Positions 7,426 to 16,363 are shown, numbered from the stretch's first letter. The stretch is 24,763 nt of DNA from Atopobiaceae bacterium UBA5363 (GCA_002407925.1 DHPN01000022.1:1-24763); one strand, 5' to 3'. The notes: generated from the sequence alone by a model not told the origin. Made by a program: numbers and translations.

Positions 7426-8157
7426 ATGCAAGCGGCTTTGACAAGAAATGAAAATAGCCAAGTCGGTGCAGTTTCTCCGCCTGATAGGCGCTGTGTTCGC
7501 ACCCGTCTCGCGCTTCGTGATGCGTTAGCGAGTGAAATCGAGGCAACTGGCGATCTGGCCCAGGTCACAGTCACGGCAGTGACCGATCGAGCAGGTCTTA
7601 CGCGTCGCACGTTCTATTCCCATTTCCGAGACATTGCAGACCTTGTCAATCAGATAGAGTGTGAGACGGTTGACGAGTTGCGCCCACTTGTGAGCCACCT
7701 TTCCGAGGTAACGCTTGACGAGCTCGAGCTGGCCATCGACCAGGGCAAGGCATGCCCTGGCTCAAATGAGATCCTCGACTATTTCAAAGAGCGTTCCGGC
7801 TATCTTTCTGTATTGCTTGGCGATGGGGGAGACCCGGCCTTTGCGCGCCAAATTGAGCGCATGGTGCGCAAAGAAGTTACCGATCGGGCGCTCAATGGCC
7901 TTGACCTGCGTGCCCTCGGAGCTTTTTTTGACTATTACCTCACCTATGCCGTGTCAGCTGAAGTCGGCGTTCTTGTGCGCTGGCTTTCAACGGGCGCTCA
8001 TGAGAGTGTGGATATTATGGCCCGATTGATGACCGCGTTGATGTTCGTTCGACCGGGTGACCTTTATGGAAAGCAAATTGACTTTGATGTCCCAACGTTT
8101 GGGCTCGCCTTGCTTGCGAGCTTGGACGAGCAACGCAAGGAGACCAATCATGACTGA
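7426..8157 (+). CDS. TetR/AcrR-family transcriptional regulator
   Basis: The 243-residue protein has a TetR-type N-terminal helix-turn-helix: VTVTAVTDRAGLTRRTFYSHFRDI at about 47-70. The remainder is a helical ligand-binding region with no family-specific motif I recognise. Residues 1-20 form an unstructured-looking extension. The ribosome-binding site before ATG 7426 is weak, so the start could lie slightly downstream. The stop codon overlaps the start of the next gene (ATGACTGA, 8150-8157), which implies translational coupling. It probably controls that large lipid or dehydratase-type gene, and a palindrome at 7366-7380 is a likely operator. Family is clear; ligand and targets are inferred. 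Confidence 0.9.
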   Translation: MQAALTRNENSQVGAVSPPDRRCVRTRLALRDALASEIEATGDLAQVTVTAVTDRAGLTRRTFYSHFRDIADLVNQIECETVDELRPLVSHLSEVTLDELELAIDQGKACPGSNEILDYFKERSGYLSVLLGDGGDPAFARQIERMVRKEVTDRALNGLDLRALGAFFDYYLTYAVSAEVGVLVRWLSTGAHESVDIMARLMTALMFVRPGDLYGKQIDFDVPTFGLALLASLDEQRKETNHD

Positions 8158-11100
8158 CACGCCAAACGACATTCACGCCCAGGCTGCGCAAAAAAAGCCT
8201 TTGCAGCTTCGTCAGCTGGGAGCGGAGCTTGTGCCGCTGTACCGCACTGACCTGTCCCATGCGCATCTGCGCCTTGGGATCGACGTCGGATCCACAACGG
8301 TCAAGCTTGCCGTTATCGACGATAGCAACCATCTTGTATATGCGAACTACGAGCGGCACCACACAGACATCAAAGCCACAGCGCGACAGCTTTTCGTTCA
8401 GGCGCGAAAGACTGTTGGGGATGCACCCATGCGCGTCTCGATCACTGGCTCTGGCGGCATGCTGCTTGCCCATTGGCTCGACCTCGAGTTCGTTCAGGAG
8501 GTCATTGCCTCTAAGCGTGCGGTGGAGACCTTGATTCCTCAGACTGACTGCGCAATAGAGCTTGGCGGCGAGGATGCTAAGATCATCTTTTTCGACAATG
8601 GGATAGAGCAGCGCATGAATGGGACCTGCGCTGGCGGCACCGGGGCTTTCATTGACCAGATGGCATCGCTTCTTGAGACAGACGCGGCTGGCCTCAACGA
8701 GCTTGCCAAGGGCGCGAAGCACATCTATCCGATTGCGAGCCGTTGTGGCGTATTTGCAAAGTCAGATGTGCAACCTCTTTTGAACGAGGGTGCAGCGCGC
8801 GAGGACATCGCGGCTTCGGTCTTTCAGTCGGTGGCAAACCAGACAGTCTCCGGGCTGGCGTGCGGCCACCCGATTCGGGGCTATGTGGCGTTTCTCGGTG
8901 GGCCGCTGCAGTATCTCTCGGAGTTGCGCCATCGTTTCTATGAGACGCTGCATCTTGACGAGCGGCACCGTATCGTGCCGCAAAACGCCCACCTGTTCGT
9001 TGCGACCGGAGCGGCGTTGGCGGGAGAGTCAAACAAATACGTCTCATTTGCAGAGGTCATCGATGCGCTTGACAAGCTTGGGGACGTCCAGGGGTCCGAG
9101 GTCGCCCGTCTGGATCCTCTGTTTGCGACAGAGGATGACTATCGTGCCTTCAAGGCGCGCCATGACAAGCAGGTCGTTCCCAAAGGAACGCTTGACGGCT
9201 ACCAAGGGCGGGTATTCATCGGCCTTGATGCAGGTTCCACTACGATAAAGGCGGCCGTTTGCGGTGAGGATGGTGAGCTGCTCTATACTTGGTACGGCAA
9301 CAACAACGGTGACGTTCTCGGCATGGCACGCAAGATCATGGACGGCATCTATGACCGTCTGCCTGAGGGCTGTAAAATCGGGCATGTGACGACCACGGGG
9401 TATGGCGAGGGCATTCTGAAGGCAGCCCTACGGGCTGATTCAGGTGAAGTTGAGACAGTCGCCCACTTACGCGGTGCCCAGGCCTTCGTGCCGGATGTGG
9501 ACTTCATCCTCGACATCGGCGGCCAAGATATGAAGTGCCTGCAGGTTTCGAATGGCGTGATCGAGCACATCAGCCTCAACGAGGCCTGCTCTTCGGGCTG
9601 CGGCTCTTTCATTGCGACCTTTGCCGACTCGATGGACATGTCAGTTCAAGAGTTCGCCCAGGCGGCCGTGCATGGCAGGTCCCCCGTGGACCTCGGCTCC
9701 CGTTGCACCGTGTTTATGAACTCCCGCGTTAAGCAGGCCCAAAAAGAGGGAGCGACAATAGGTGACGTCGCGGCGGGCCTCTCGTACTCTGTGATAAAAA
9801 ATGCCCTCTTCAAAGTCATAAAGCTGCGTGACTACGACGAGGTCGGCAAGTACATCGTTGTGCAGGGCGGGACTTTCTTGAGTGATGCGACCCTGCGTGC
9901 CTTCGAGCTGTTGACCGGGCGCGACGTCATCCGACCAGACATAGCCGGCACGATGGGCGCCTATGGCGCGGCCTTGCTCGCGCGTGATCGCGCGGGGACA
10001 ACGGGAGTCTCTCAGATCCTCACACGCGAGGAGATCGACAACCTTCAGGTGAAGCATACCAACGTCCATTGCGGGCGCTGCTCGAACAATTGTCTGCTGA
10101 CCATCAACAGCTTCGGCGGAGGCCGTCGGTTCATCACCGGCAACCGTTGTGAGAAGGGGGCGGGCCACGTCAACAAGGTTGCCGTCGATGCGCCGAACCT
10201 CTTTGCCTTTAAGAACAAGCTCCTGTTCGATCGCGAGGTCATACCGAAAGACGAGGCCCCCCGCGGGACGGTGGGCATTCCCCGTGCTCTTAACCTGTAC
10301 GAGAATTACCCGTTCTGGCATGCCTTCTTCACGAAGCTTGGCTTCTCGGTGATCCTTTCTGATCAGACCTCAAAGAAGACTTATGAGGCGGGCATAGAAT
10401 CGATGCCGTCCGAGTCGGTGTGCTACCCGGCCAAGCTCTCTCACGGCCACATCATGAATCTCCTAGCGAAGGATCCTGACTTCATTTGGATGCCTTGCGT
10501 GAGATGGGAGCGCAAGGAGGACAAGTCCGCGACCAATCACTACAACTGCCCGATCGTGATGAGCTATCCCCAGGCGCTTGGCCTCAACGTCGATGAGCTG
10601 TCAGACCCGTCGGTCGAGTATCTTGCTCCCTTTGTACCATATGATGATAAAAAGGAGCTGAAGCGGCGTCTGTACGAGATCATCTCTGTACAGCGTGAGG
10701 CGGATGCGAAGGTTGGGAAGGGTCGCTTCAAGGGGCCGCACATCACAAGGGCTGAGATTGATGCTGCTGTGAATGTCGCTTGGGAAGCTGACCTCGAGTT
10801 CAAAGATGAGATGCACCGCAAGGGCGACGAGACGCTCAAATGGATAGAAGACCATAACGCGCATGGCATCGTGCTCGCAGGCCGACCTTATCATAATGAC
10901 CCTGAGATCAACCACGCCATTCCGGAGCTGATCTCCGGCTTTGGCTTTGCCGTCCTGACCGAGGACTCCGTTGCCCACAAGATGGCGCCGGAGCGCCCGA
11001 TCCGTGTTGTAGACCAATGGATGTACCACTCGCGCCTGTACCGCGCCGCCCGCTTCGTTGCCACGCGCAACGACCTTGACCTTGTCCAGCTGCAGAGCTT

Positions 11101-12841
11101 CGGCTGCGGCCTCGACGCGCTCACGACCGATGAGGTTCAGGAGATCCTCGAGGCGTCTGGCAAGATTTATACGGTGCTGAAGATCGACCAGGTCTCCAAC
11201 CTGGGAGCAGTGCGCATCCGCATCCGCTCGCTGATCGCTGCTTTGCGTGAGCAGCATGTCGAGCTTGCCTCTGAGGTGAAGGCCGGCCTCATCTCAGAGG
11301 AGCGGCCTGTCGGCATACATCGCGCGGATGGAACGCTTGAGCATGCCCGCACGACCGACCTGTCTCGTCGCGTCCCCGTTTACCGCAAGTCGTCCTCTGC
11401 GGCGTTCAAGAAAGTTCGATACACCAAGGAGATGCAGGCTGAGGGCTATACGATCCTCGCTCCGCAAATGAGCCCGATTCACTTTGAGCTCCTTGAGGCC
11501 ATGCTGCGCGACCAGGGGTTCAACATTGTCTTGCTGCCCTCCGTCGACCACGGGGCAGTCGAGACGGGGCTTAAGTATGTAAACAATGACATCTGCTATC
11601 CCTCCATCCTTACGGTGGGGCAGCTCATGGAAGCGGTGCTCTCCGGCAAATATGATCTTTCACGTACCGCAATCATGATCAGCCAGACCGGTGGCGGCTG
11701 CCGCGCGACGAACTATATCGCCTTGATCCGCAAGGCGCTGAAGGATTCGGGGCATCCCAACATCCCGGTGGTGTCGCTGTCAGCCGCCTTTGGCCTTGAT
11801 GAGCACAACCCTGGCTTTAATGTGCTGACGCCGGACATCTTGCTGCATGCCCTCTACTGCTTGATTTATGGGGATGTGATCATGCAGCTGCTGTATCGCA
11901 CGCGCCCTTACGAGACGAGGAAGGGCTCGGCAGAGCGCCTGTATGAGAGCTTCATGCGAGCTGCCAAGACAATCCTCCCGCATGCGAATGGCGCGCGTTT
12001 CAACAAGCTTTGCCAAGACACGATTCAAGCCTTCGATGCGCTTTCCTTGACTAACGACCGCTCGAAGCCGCGGGTCGGCGTGGTCGGCGAAATACTCGTC
12101 AAGTTCCACCCCACGGCGAACAACCAAGTCGTCAAGGTCATCGAGGGCGAGGGCTGCGAGGCAGACGTCCCAGGGCTGGTCGACTTCTTCTTGTTCGGCA
12201 TGTCGAACCAGATCAACATGAATCATGAGCTAGGGACCAAGGCTGTCAGTCGCGTGACGCATCGGATCGGTATCGACTACGTCGAGGGTGTCCGCAAGCC
12301 CATCGATGAGATGCTCGCCGCATCGAAGCGCTTCCAGCCCTATGAGGACATCTTCGTGCTAGCGCACAAGGCAGAGCAGGTCTTGTCTTTGTGCAACACC
12401 ATGGGAGAGGGTTGGCTGCTGACGGCCGAGATGGTCGACTTGATTGACCATGGCACGCCCAATATTATTTGCGTGCAGCCCTTTGCTTGCTTACCCAACC
12501 ATGTGGTTGGCAAGTCCGTGATCAAACGCTTGCGCCAGATGCACCCAGACTCCAACATCGTCGCAGTCGACTATGACCCAGGGGCGTCCGAGGTCAACCA
12601 GCTCAACCGCATTAAGCTTATGATTTCTGTCGCAAAGGAGAACTACGCTCATGGTACGGCTGCTCCTTTTGCGCGCGACCGCAAGGCGCCTGAGCTGGCA
12701 GCCCAGCGGCTGGAGCCTCAGACAGAGTCGTACGGGAGCTGCGCTGTCAGCGAGGGCCACAGCCATGGCTTTGACTTCCATCTGTCTGAAAAACAGCTGG
12801 CAGAGATTGAGAAAGCGAAGATAGAGGCTGGCGTCCGCTAG
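8150..12841 (+). CDS. Fused activase/dehydratase-like protein, probable plasmalogen synthase (PlsA-PlsR fusion type)
   Basis: 1563 residues. First BcrAD/BadFG ATPase domain, about 40-295: GIDVGSTTVKLAV, ELGGEDAK, NGTCAGGTGAF (Cys160) and ASRCGVF (Cys199). Second ATPase domain, about 355-612: GLDAGSTTIKAAV, DIGGQDMKC, NEACSSGCGSF (Cys480, Cys484) and GSRCTVF (Cys519). A four-Cys segment follows (Cys641, 644, 648, 667), then a DUF2229-like region from about 708, and an HgdB-like dehydratase/reductase region from about 1100 to the end. In the family, activases use the paired Cys to hold a bridging [4Fe-4S] cluster and pass ATP-driven electrons to the dehydratase component. A combined activase-DUF2229-HgdB chain with this layout is the fused version of the plsA/plsR genes that turn diacyl lipids into vinyl-ether plasmalogens in anaerobes. 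The start is ATG 8150, with AAGGAG at 8137-8142, overlapping the TetR stop. Oxygen sensitivity is expected. A 2-hydroxyacyl-CoA dehydratase is the older, less likely reading. Confidence 0.85.
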   Translation: MTDTPNDIHAQAAQKKPLQLRQLGAELVPLYRTDLSHAHLRLGIDVGSTTVKLAVIDDSNHLVYANYERHHTDIKATARQLFVQARKTVGDAPMRVSITGSGGMLLAHWLDLEFVQEVIASKRAVETLIPQTDCAIELGGEDAKIIFFDNGIEQRMNGTCAGGTGAFIDQMASLLETDAAGLNELAKGAKHIYPIASRCGVFAKSDVQPLLNEGAAREDIAASVFQSVANQTVSGLACGHPIRGYVAFLGGPLQYLSELRHRFYETLHLDERHRIVPQNAHLFVATGAALAGESNKYVSFAEVIDALDKLGDVQGSEVARLDPLFATEDDYRAFKARHDKQVVPKGTLDGYQGRVFIGLDAGSTTIKAAVCGEDGELLYTWYGNNNGDVLGMARKIMDGIYDRLPEGCKIGHVTTTGYGEGILKAALRADSGEVETVAHLRGAQAFVPDVDFILDIGGQDMKCLQVSNGVIEHISLNEACSSGCGSFIATFADSMDMSVQEFAQAAVHGRSPVDLGSRCTVFMNSRVKQAQKEGATIGDVAAGLSYSVIKNALFKVIKLRDYDEVGKYIVVQGGTFLSDATLRAFELLTGRDVIRPDIAGTMGAYGAALLARDRAGTTGVSQILTREEIDNLQVKHTNVHCGRCSNNCLLTINSFGGGRRFITGNRCEKGAGHVNKVAVDAPNLFAFKNKLLFDREVIPKDEAPRGTVGIPRALNLYENYPFWHAFFTKLGFSVILSDQTSKKTYEAGIESMPSESVCYPAKLSHGHIMNLLAKDPDFIWMPCVRWERKEDKSATNHYNCPIVMSYPQALGLNVDELSDPSVEYLAPFVPYDDKKELKRRLYEIISVQREADAKVGKGRFKGPHITRAEIDAAVNVAWEADLEFKDEMHRKGDETLKWIEDHNAHGIVLAGRPYHNDPEINHAIPELISGFGFAVLTEDSVAHKMAPERPIRVVDQWMYHSRLYRAARFVATRNDLDLVQLQSFGCGLDALTTDEVQEILEASGKIYTVLKIDQVSNLGAVRIRIRSLIAALREQHVELASEVKAGLISEERPVGIHRADGTLEHARTTDLSRRVPVYRKSSSAAFKKVRYTKEMQAEGYTILAPQMSPIHFELLEAMLRDQGFNIVLLPSVDHGAVETGLKYVNNDICYPSILTVGQLMEAVLSGKYDLSRTAIMISQTGGGCRATNYIALIRKALKDSGHPNIPVVSLSAAFGLDEHNPGFNVLTPDILLHALYCLIYGDVIMQLLYRTRPYETRKGSAERLYESFMRAAKTILPHANGARFNKLCQDTIQAFDALSLTNDRSKPRVGVVGEILVKFHPTANNQVVKVIEGEGCEADVPGLVDFFLFGMSNQINMNHELGTKAVSRVTHRIGIDYVEGVRKPIDEMLAASKRFQPYEDIFVLAHKAEQVLSLCNTMGEGWLLTAEMVDLIDHGTPNIICVQPFACLPNHVVGKSVIKRLRQMHPDSNIVAVDYDPGASEVNQLNRIKLMISVAKENYAHGTAAPFARDRKAPELAAQRLEPQTESYGSCAVSEGHSHGFDFHLSEKQLAEIEKAKIEAGVR

Positions 12842-12854
12842 GGGAGCGACAGAG

Positions 12855-13631
12855 ATGCGAGGGGTCCGGCTCATGCTGCATCCTGAGAAGGCATGCGATC
12901 GTAGCCTGAAGCTTGCTTCAGGCGAGAACATTCGCGAGCTTGGGGGTTTCCCCGTGCCGGGGGGCATCACCTGCTGGCATCGGTTCCTGCGCTCAGGGAC
13001 AACAAGTGGCCTCACAGGTCACGATCTTCGCTGTCTTTTGCGCTATGGCGTCACTTACGTGGCCGACTTGCGCAGTGAAGAAGAGCTTTCGCACTCCTCT
13101 GACCCCTTTGCAAGGGAGGCAGGGGTCACCTACAGCAACATTCCCTTGTATGACTATGATCTCCATGATCCAAAGCTTGAAGATGGCGCTGGCGCTGCAG
13201 GCGATGACCTCTCTCTTAGCGGCTTCCTTGTGGATGGGTATCTTTCCATGCTCTCTAACAAACCTGCAATAGCGAGGCTGTTCTCCTTTTTTGCCGACGC
13301 ACCCTCAACCGCTTGCATCCTGTTTCACTGCACGGCGGGGATGGATCGTACCGGCGTGACCTCGATGCTCCTTCTAGCATTGGCTGGAGTTGATCGCGCC
13401 CATATTGTTGCCGACTATGCCTATTCGTTCACAGATGCCTCAGATGTTGACGAGTGGCTCTTTGGCAAAAGAGCAGCTCCTGATACGGAGATCAACCGGG
13501 CGGCGCTCAAGACGATGGGAATCGTATATGACCGCATGTGCGGCGCCTATGGCGGGGCAGCAGAATACCTGAGTGCCTGCGGCATCTCTGCATTGACGCT
13601 TGCCCGCATTCGTGTGCACCTGCTTCATTAG
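12855..13631 (+). CDS. Tyrosine/serine protein phosphatase family protein
   Basis: The 258-residue protein has the Cys-based phosphatase loop HCTAGMDRTG at 158-167, with nucleophile Cys159 and phosphate-binding Arg165. NIRELGG near residue 25 and VADLRSEEE at 69-77 are typical of the Y_phosphatase3 (IphP/MptpB-like) family. The Asp after the loop glycine (GMDRTG) is a feature of the lipid- and dual-specificity members. GGGGAG lies 8 bases before ATG 12855. The gene starts 13 bases after the large pls-type gene and is almost certainly co-transcribed with it. No signal peptide is seen. The substrate, whether phosphoprotein or phospholipid, is unknown. Confidence 0.88.
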   Translation: MRGVRLMLHPEKACDRSLKLASGENIRELGGFPVPGGITCWHRFLRSGTTSGLTGHDLRCLLRYGVTYVADLRSEEELSHSSDPFAREAGVTYSNIPLYDYDLHDPKLEDGAGAAGDDLSLSGFLVDGYLSMLSNKPAIARLFSFFADAPSTACILFHCTAGMDRTGVTSMLLLALAGVDRAHIVADYAYSFTDASDVDEWLFGKRAAPDTEINRAALKTMGIVYDRMCGAYGGAAEYLSACGISALTLARIRVHLLH

Positions 13632-13652
13632 GCGTGGTCCTCCGGATGTAGA

Positions 13653-14447
13653 TCAGCGGAGCATCGTGAGCACGACAACGTATACGCATAAGGTTATGGT
13701 GGCTGCAGCGTCGCGGTACGTGAAGCGTAGCGGGTGTAGGTGCGTCCGCGCGGCATCTCCCGCATAGCATCTCGCGTCGAGGGCTCTTGAGAGATTGTTC
13801 GCATGGCGAAGGGCGCTGGCGAGCAAAGAGATGAGAAGCGCCTTTGTGGCATGCGCGCGTCGCCTCAGGCTGCCCGAGCTCAGTGACGCCCCACGAGCCC
13901 TTTGGGCCTCTGATATGGCTGTCGCATCGTCGGCGAGGGTTGGTATGAAGCGTAGCATCAAGGAGAGCACCATCGCGACCTCGTGGCCGGGAAGCCCCAC
14001 TCGAGAGAGGGGGGATAGCAGTACGTCAAAAGCATCAGAGAGTGCCGTGGGCGTCGTTGTGAGCATAATGAGCGTGCCGGCAACGATTGCCACGGCGAAG
14101 CGGGTGACGTACAAAACGGCAGCCCATAGGCCATCCGTCGTGATTCTCATTGGTCCCACGAGGAGCAATGCGGGGCCGGTCTGCACAAAAAACAAGTTGA
14201 AGAGGCCCAATAGGGCAAGTACAACCAGAACAGGCTGCATCGAGCGCATGACAGCGCGGGCAGGCACTTTTGAGGCCATCAGAAGCGCGCCACAGGCAAA
14301 CGCAGCGAAAATCAGTTGGGATGGGGTCTTCACGCTGAACGCGGCAATCATGAAGGCAAGGCTGCAGATGAGCTTCGTGCGCGGATCGAGTTTGTGGACA
14401 GGGGAATCGGCTGCGATGTATTGCCCGAAGCCTATTTTGAACGCCAT
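13653..14447 (-). CDS. ecfT: ECF transporter transmembrane component EcfT
   Basis: The 264-residue membrane protein begins with the typical HKLDPRTKL motif (18-26), followed by hydrophobic segments. A cytoplasmic coupling region carries the Ala-Arg-Gly motif in EAQRARGA (ARG 184-186). The second coupling motif reads Ala-Arg-Cys (225-227, in ALDARCYAG) rather than the more usual ARG. These short motifs contact the ATPases. The last hydrophobic helix is near residues 245-262. Its start overlaps the end of the double-ATPase gene by 16 bases, so translation is coupled. It is the last gene of the FMN-riboswitch operon and would bridge RibU and the ATPases in the membrane. Confidence 0.92.
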   Translation of the reverse strand: MAFKIGFGQYIAADSPVHKLDPRTKLICSLAFMIAAFSVKTPSQLIFAAFACGALLMASKVPARAVMRSMQPVLVVLALLGLFNLFFVQTGPALLLVGPMRITTDGLWAAVLYVTRFAVAIVAGTLIMLTTTPTALSDAFDVLLSPLSRVGLPGHEVAMVLSLMLRFIPTLADDATAISEAQRARGASLSSGSLRRRAHATKALLISLLASALRHANNLSRALDARCYAGDAARTHLHPLRFTYRDAAATITLCVYVVVLTMLR

Positions 14448-16363
14448 GTCGCCTCATCCTCCCCTCTCTCTGATGATCCTGGAAGCAAACCCAAGCCCTT
14501 TTCGATTGCACCTGCGAGCTCGTCGAGGCTGAGGGGGTTGCCAAGGGACCCAGGAGCTATGGCACCAGATGCCTCCAGCACCTCAGCAAAAAGGACAGTC
14601 TGCGGCAGATTGAGACCGCAAGCGACGAGCCTGTCCTTGGTGCTTCGACGGAAGACCTTTGAGGGCACGCCTTGCGCAAGGACGTGAGAGCGGTCGAGAA
14701 CCATGACATGCTTTGCGCGTGCCGCATCATCCATCGAATGAGTCGCCTGCACGATCGTAATGCCACTTTTGTTGAGGCCGGCAAGCAGGGCGTGCAACTG
14801 CGTCCGGCTGGCATGATCAAGGCCGGCGGTTGGCTCGTCGAGTACAAGGACCTGCGGATGCATAGCGAGAACCCCTGCGATGGCCACCATGCGCTGCTGG
14901 CCTCCTGACAACTCAAAGGGGGAGCAGAAGCGCTTGTCAAGCAAGCCGCAAAGCTCAAGTGCCCCATCAACGCGATCTCCAAGCTCTTGGCGGGAAAGGC
15001 CTTGATTGGTTGGGCCGAAGGCGACGTCTTCCTCGACGCTGTCGGCAAAGAGCTGTCGCTCGGGCCGCTGTGTCACGTAGCCGACGCGGGTACGCGCTTG
15101 TGCAAGGGCTTCGCGCTCTTTACGCCGTCTGCCGCGGTGGTTTGTGTCTAGGCCGTCGACGAGTATCTGGCCTTTATCTGGCATGTCAAGCGCACAGATG
15201 AGGCGTAGGAGCGTTGACTTGCCCGAGCCGTTTTGCCCTATGATCGCCAGGTTGTCACCAGCTGGAATTTCTAAGCTTATATCCTCGAGAGCGAAGGCAG
15301 CTCCCTTGCTGCCATACGAGAAGGATACGTGACGAATTGAAATGAGAGGCGAGGTGGCTGCGGAAAGAGCAGCTTCTGTCTCCCAAGTGCTCGCGAGAGG
15401 GCGTGAGATGGGGCTTTTCAGGGTCGTAGGAGGTACATGCGGTCGCGCCCGGAGCTTGGTGAGCGGCTTGCCATGCGCAGCCGCAATTGTCGTCAGCTGC
15501 GTGGTGAGCTCCGATTGGTCACACGTCCAGTGAAGGTCAAGGCCATCAGCGGACAGGCGCGCGCAGAGCCGTGCGATGAAAGGCTGCTCAAGCCTCGCTG
15601 CGGCAAGGGCCTTCCGGTGGGAAAAGACCTCATCAGGCGTACCTTCTAGCACGATTCGGCCCTTTTCCAGGACGATGACCCGATCAGCTGAGAGCGCCTC
15701 TTCCATGAAGTGGGTTACATGCACGACGGCTATGCCGGCGCGACGCAGCTCGTCCATTGTCTGCATGATGCGTTGGCGCCCGCGCGCGTCGAGCAGGGCT
15801 CCTGGTTCGTCGAGGACCAGCACCTCAGGCTCCATAGCGAGGGCTCCGGCTATAGCCACGCGCTGCTGCTCGCCCCCCGAGAGCCGCTGTGGGTCTGCCT
15901 GGGCGAAGCCGTCGAGCGCCATGCGGTGCAGCTCTTGTCGCACGCGCCGCTTGATCTCGTGAGGCTGCACTCCCAGATTTTCTGGTCCGAAGGCGACATC
16001 ATCAGCTACGATGCGCGTGACGATCTGGTCTTCGGGATTTTGGAACACAAGACCAATGCCGCGGCGGGCCAAGCGGTAGGCCTCGAGGTCGGGCTTGCCG
16101 TCCCGGCAGACGTCATAGTCAAGGAGACGCACATTTCCGGCGTCAGGGGCTATGAGGCCGCACAGCACCGAGGCGAGCGTGGACTTGCCTGAGCCGTTGG
16201 CGCCAACGATGCAGAGGCGCTCGCCTTGGCAAACGTCTAAAGAGACATCATCGAGGGCGCATGCTGCCTCTTGTGAGTTCTCGTCGTAGACGAGCGTGAC
16301 ATGAGAGATGCTGAGGAGGGGGGCCGAGGAGCCGTCACGTATTGGGGGTGTCGTTGCCAGCAT
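14432..16363 (-). CDS. ecfA: ECF transporter fused double ATPase (EcfA-EcfA')
   Basis: 643 residues with two ABC nucleotide-binding domains in one chain. Domain 1: Walker A GANGSGKST (54-62), Q-loop FQNPEDQ, signature LSGGEQQR (161-168), Walker B VLVLDEP (181-187), switch His218. Domain 2: GQNGSGKST (376-384), TQRPERQLF, LSGGQQRM (485-492), VLVLDEP (505-511), His542. Both keep the catalytic Glu. Domain 1 has DEPGALLDARG where the standard is DEPTAGLDP. A linker of about 70 residues (265-340) joins the domains, and about 60 extra residues follow domain 2. Most ECF systems encode two separate ATPases, so the fusion fixes a 1:1 pair. The gene follows ribU by 16 bases and has no clear ribosome-binding site of its own, which suggests coupling. 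It powers riboflavin import here and could also serve other S components. Confidence 0.93.
   Translation of the reverse strand: MLATTPPIRDGSSAPLLSISHVTLVYDENSQEAACALDDVSLDVCQGERLCIVGANGSGKSTLASVLCGLIAPDAGNVRLLDYDVCRDGKPDLEAYRLARRGIGLVFQNPEDQIVTRIVADDVAFGPENLGVQPHEIKRRVRQELHRMALDGFAQADPQRLSGGEQQRVAIAGALAMEPEVLVLDEPGALLDARGRQRIMQTMDELRRAGIAVVHVTHFMEEALSADRVIVLEKGRIVLEGTPDEVFSHRKALAAARLEQPFIARLCARLSADGLDLHWTCDQSELTTQLTTIAAAHGKPLTKLRARPHVPPTTLKSPISRPLASTWETEAALSAATSPLISIRHVSFSYGSKGAAFALEDISLEIPAGDNLAIIGQNGSGKSTLLRLICALDMPDKGQILVDGLDTNHRGRRRKEREALAQARTRVGYVTQRPERQLFADSVEEDVAFGPTNQGLSRQELGDRVDGALELCGLLDKRFCSPFELSGGQQRMVAIAGVLAMHPQVLVLDEPTAGLDHASRTQLHALLAGLNKSGITIVQATHSMDDAARAKHVMVLDRSHVLAQGVPSKVFRRSTKDRLVACGLNLPQTVLFAEVLEASGAIAPGSLGNPLSLDELAGAIEKGLGLLPGSSERGEDEATWRSK

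Noticed and set aside
8057..8149. Upstream ATG at 8057 for the large pls-type protein
   Set aside because: It lies within the TetR gene with no suitable site. AAGGAG at 8137-8142 fixes the start at 8150.
8015..8722. Minus-strand open frame of about 235 codons opposite the start of the pls-type gene
   Set aside because: Overlaps the ATPase domain motifs of the real gene and the TetR end; composition and lack of a start site mark it as a shadow.
13795..14532. Plus-strand open frame of about 245 codons opposite ecfT
   Set aside because: EcfT on the minus strand has clear family motifs and operon context. The plus-strand product is rich in Ser/Arg/Ala without recognisable domains.
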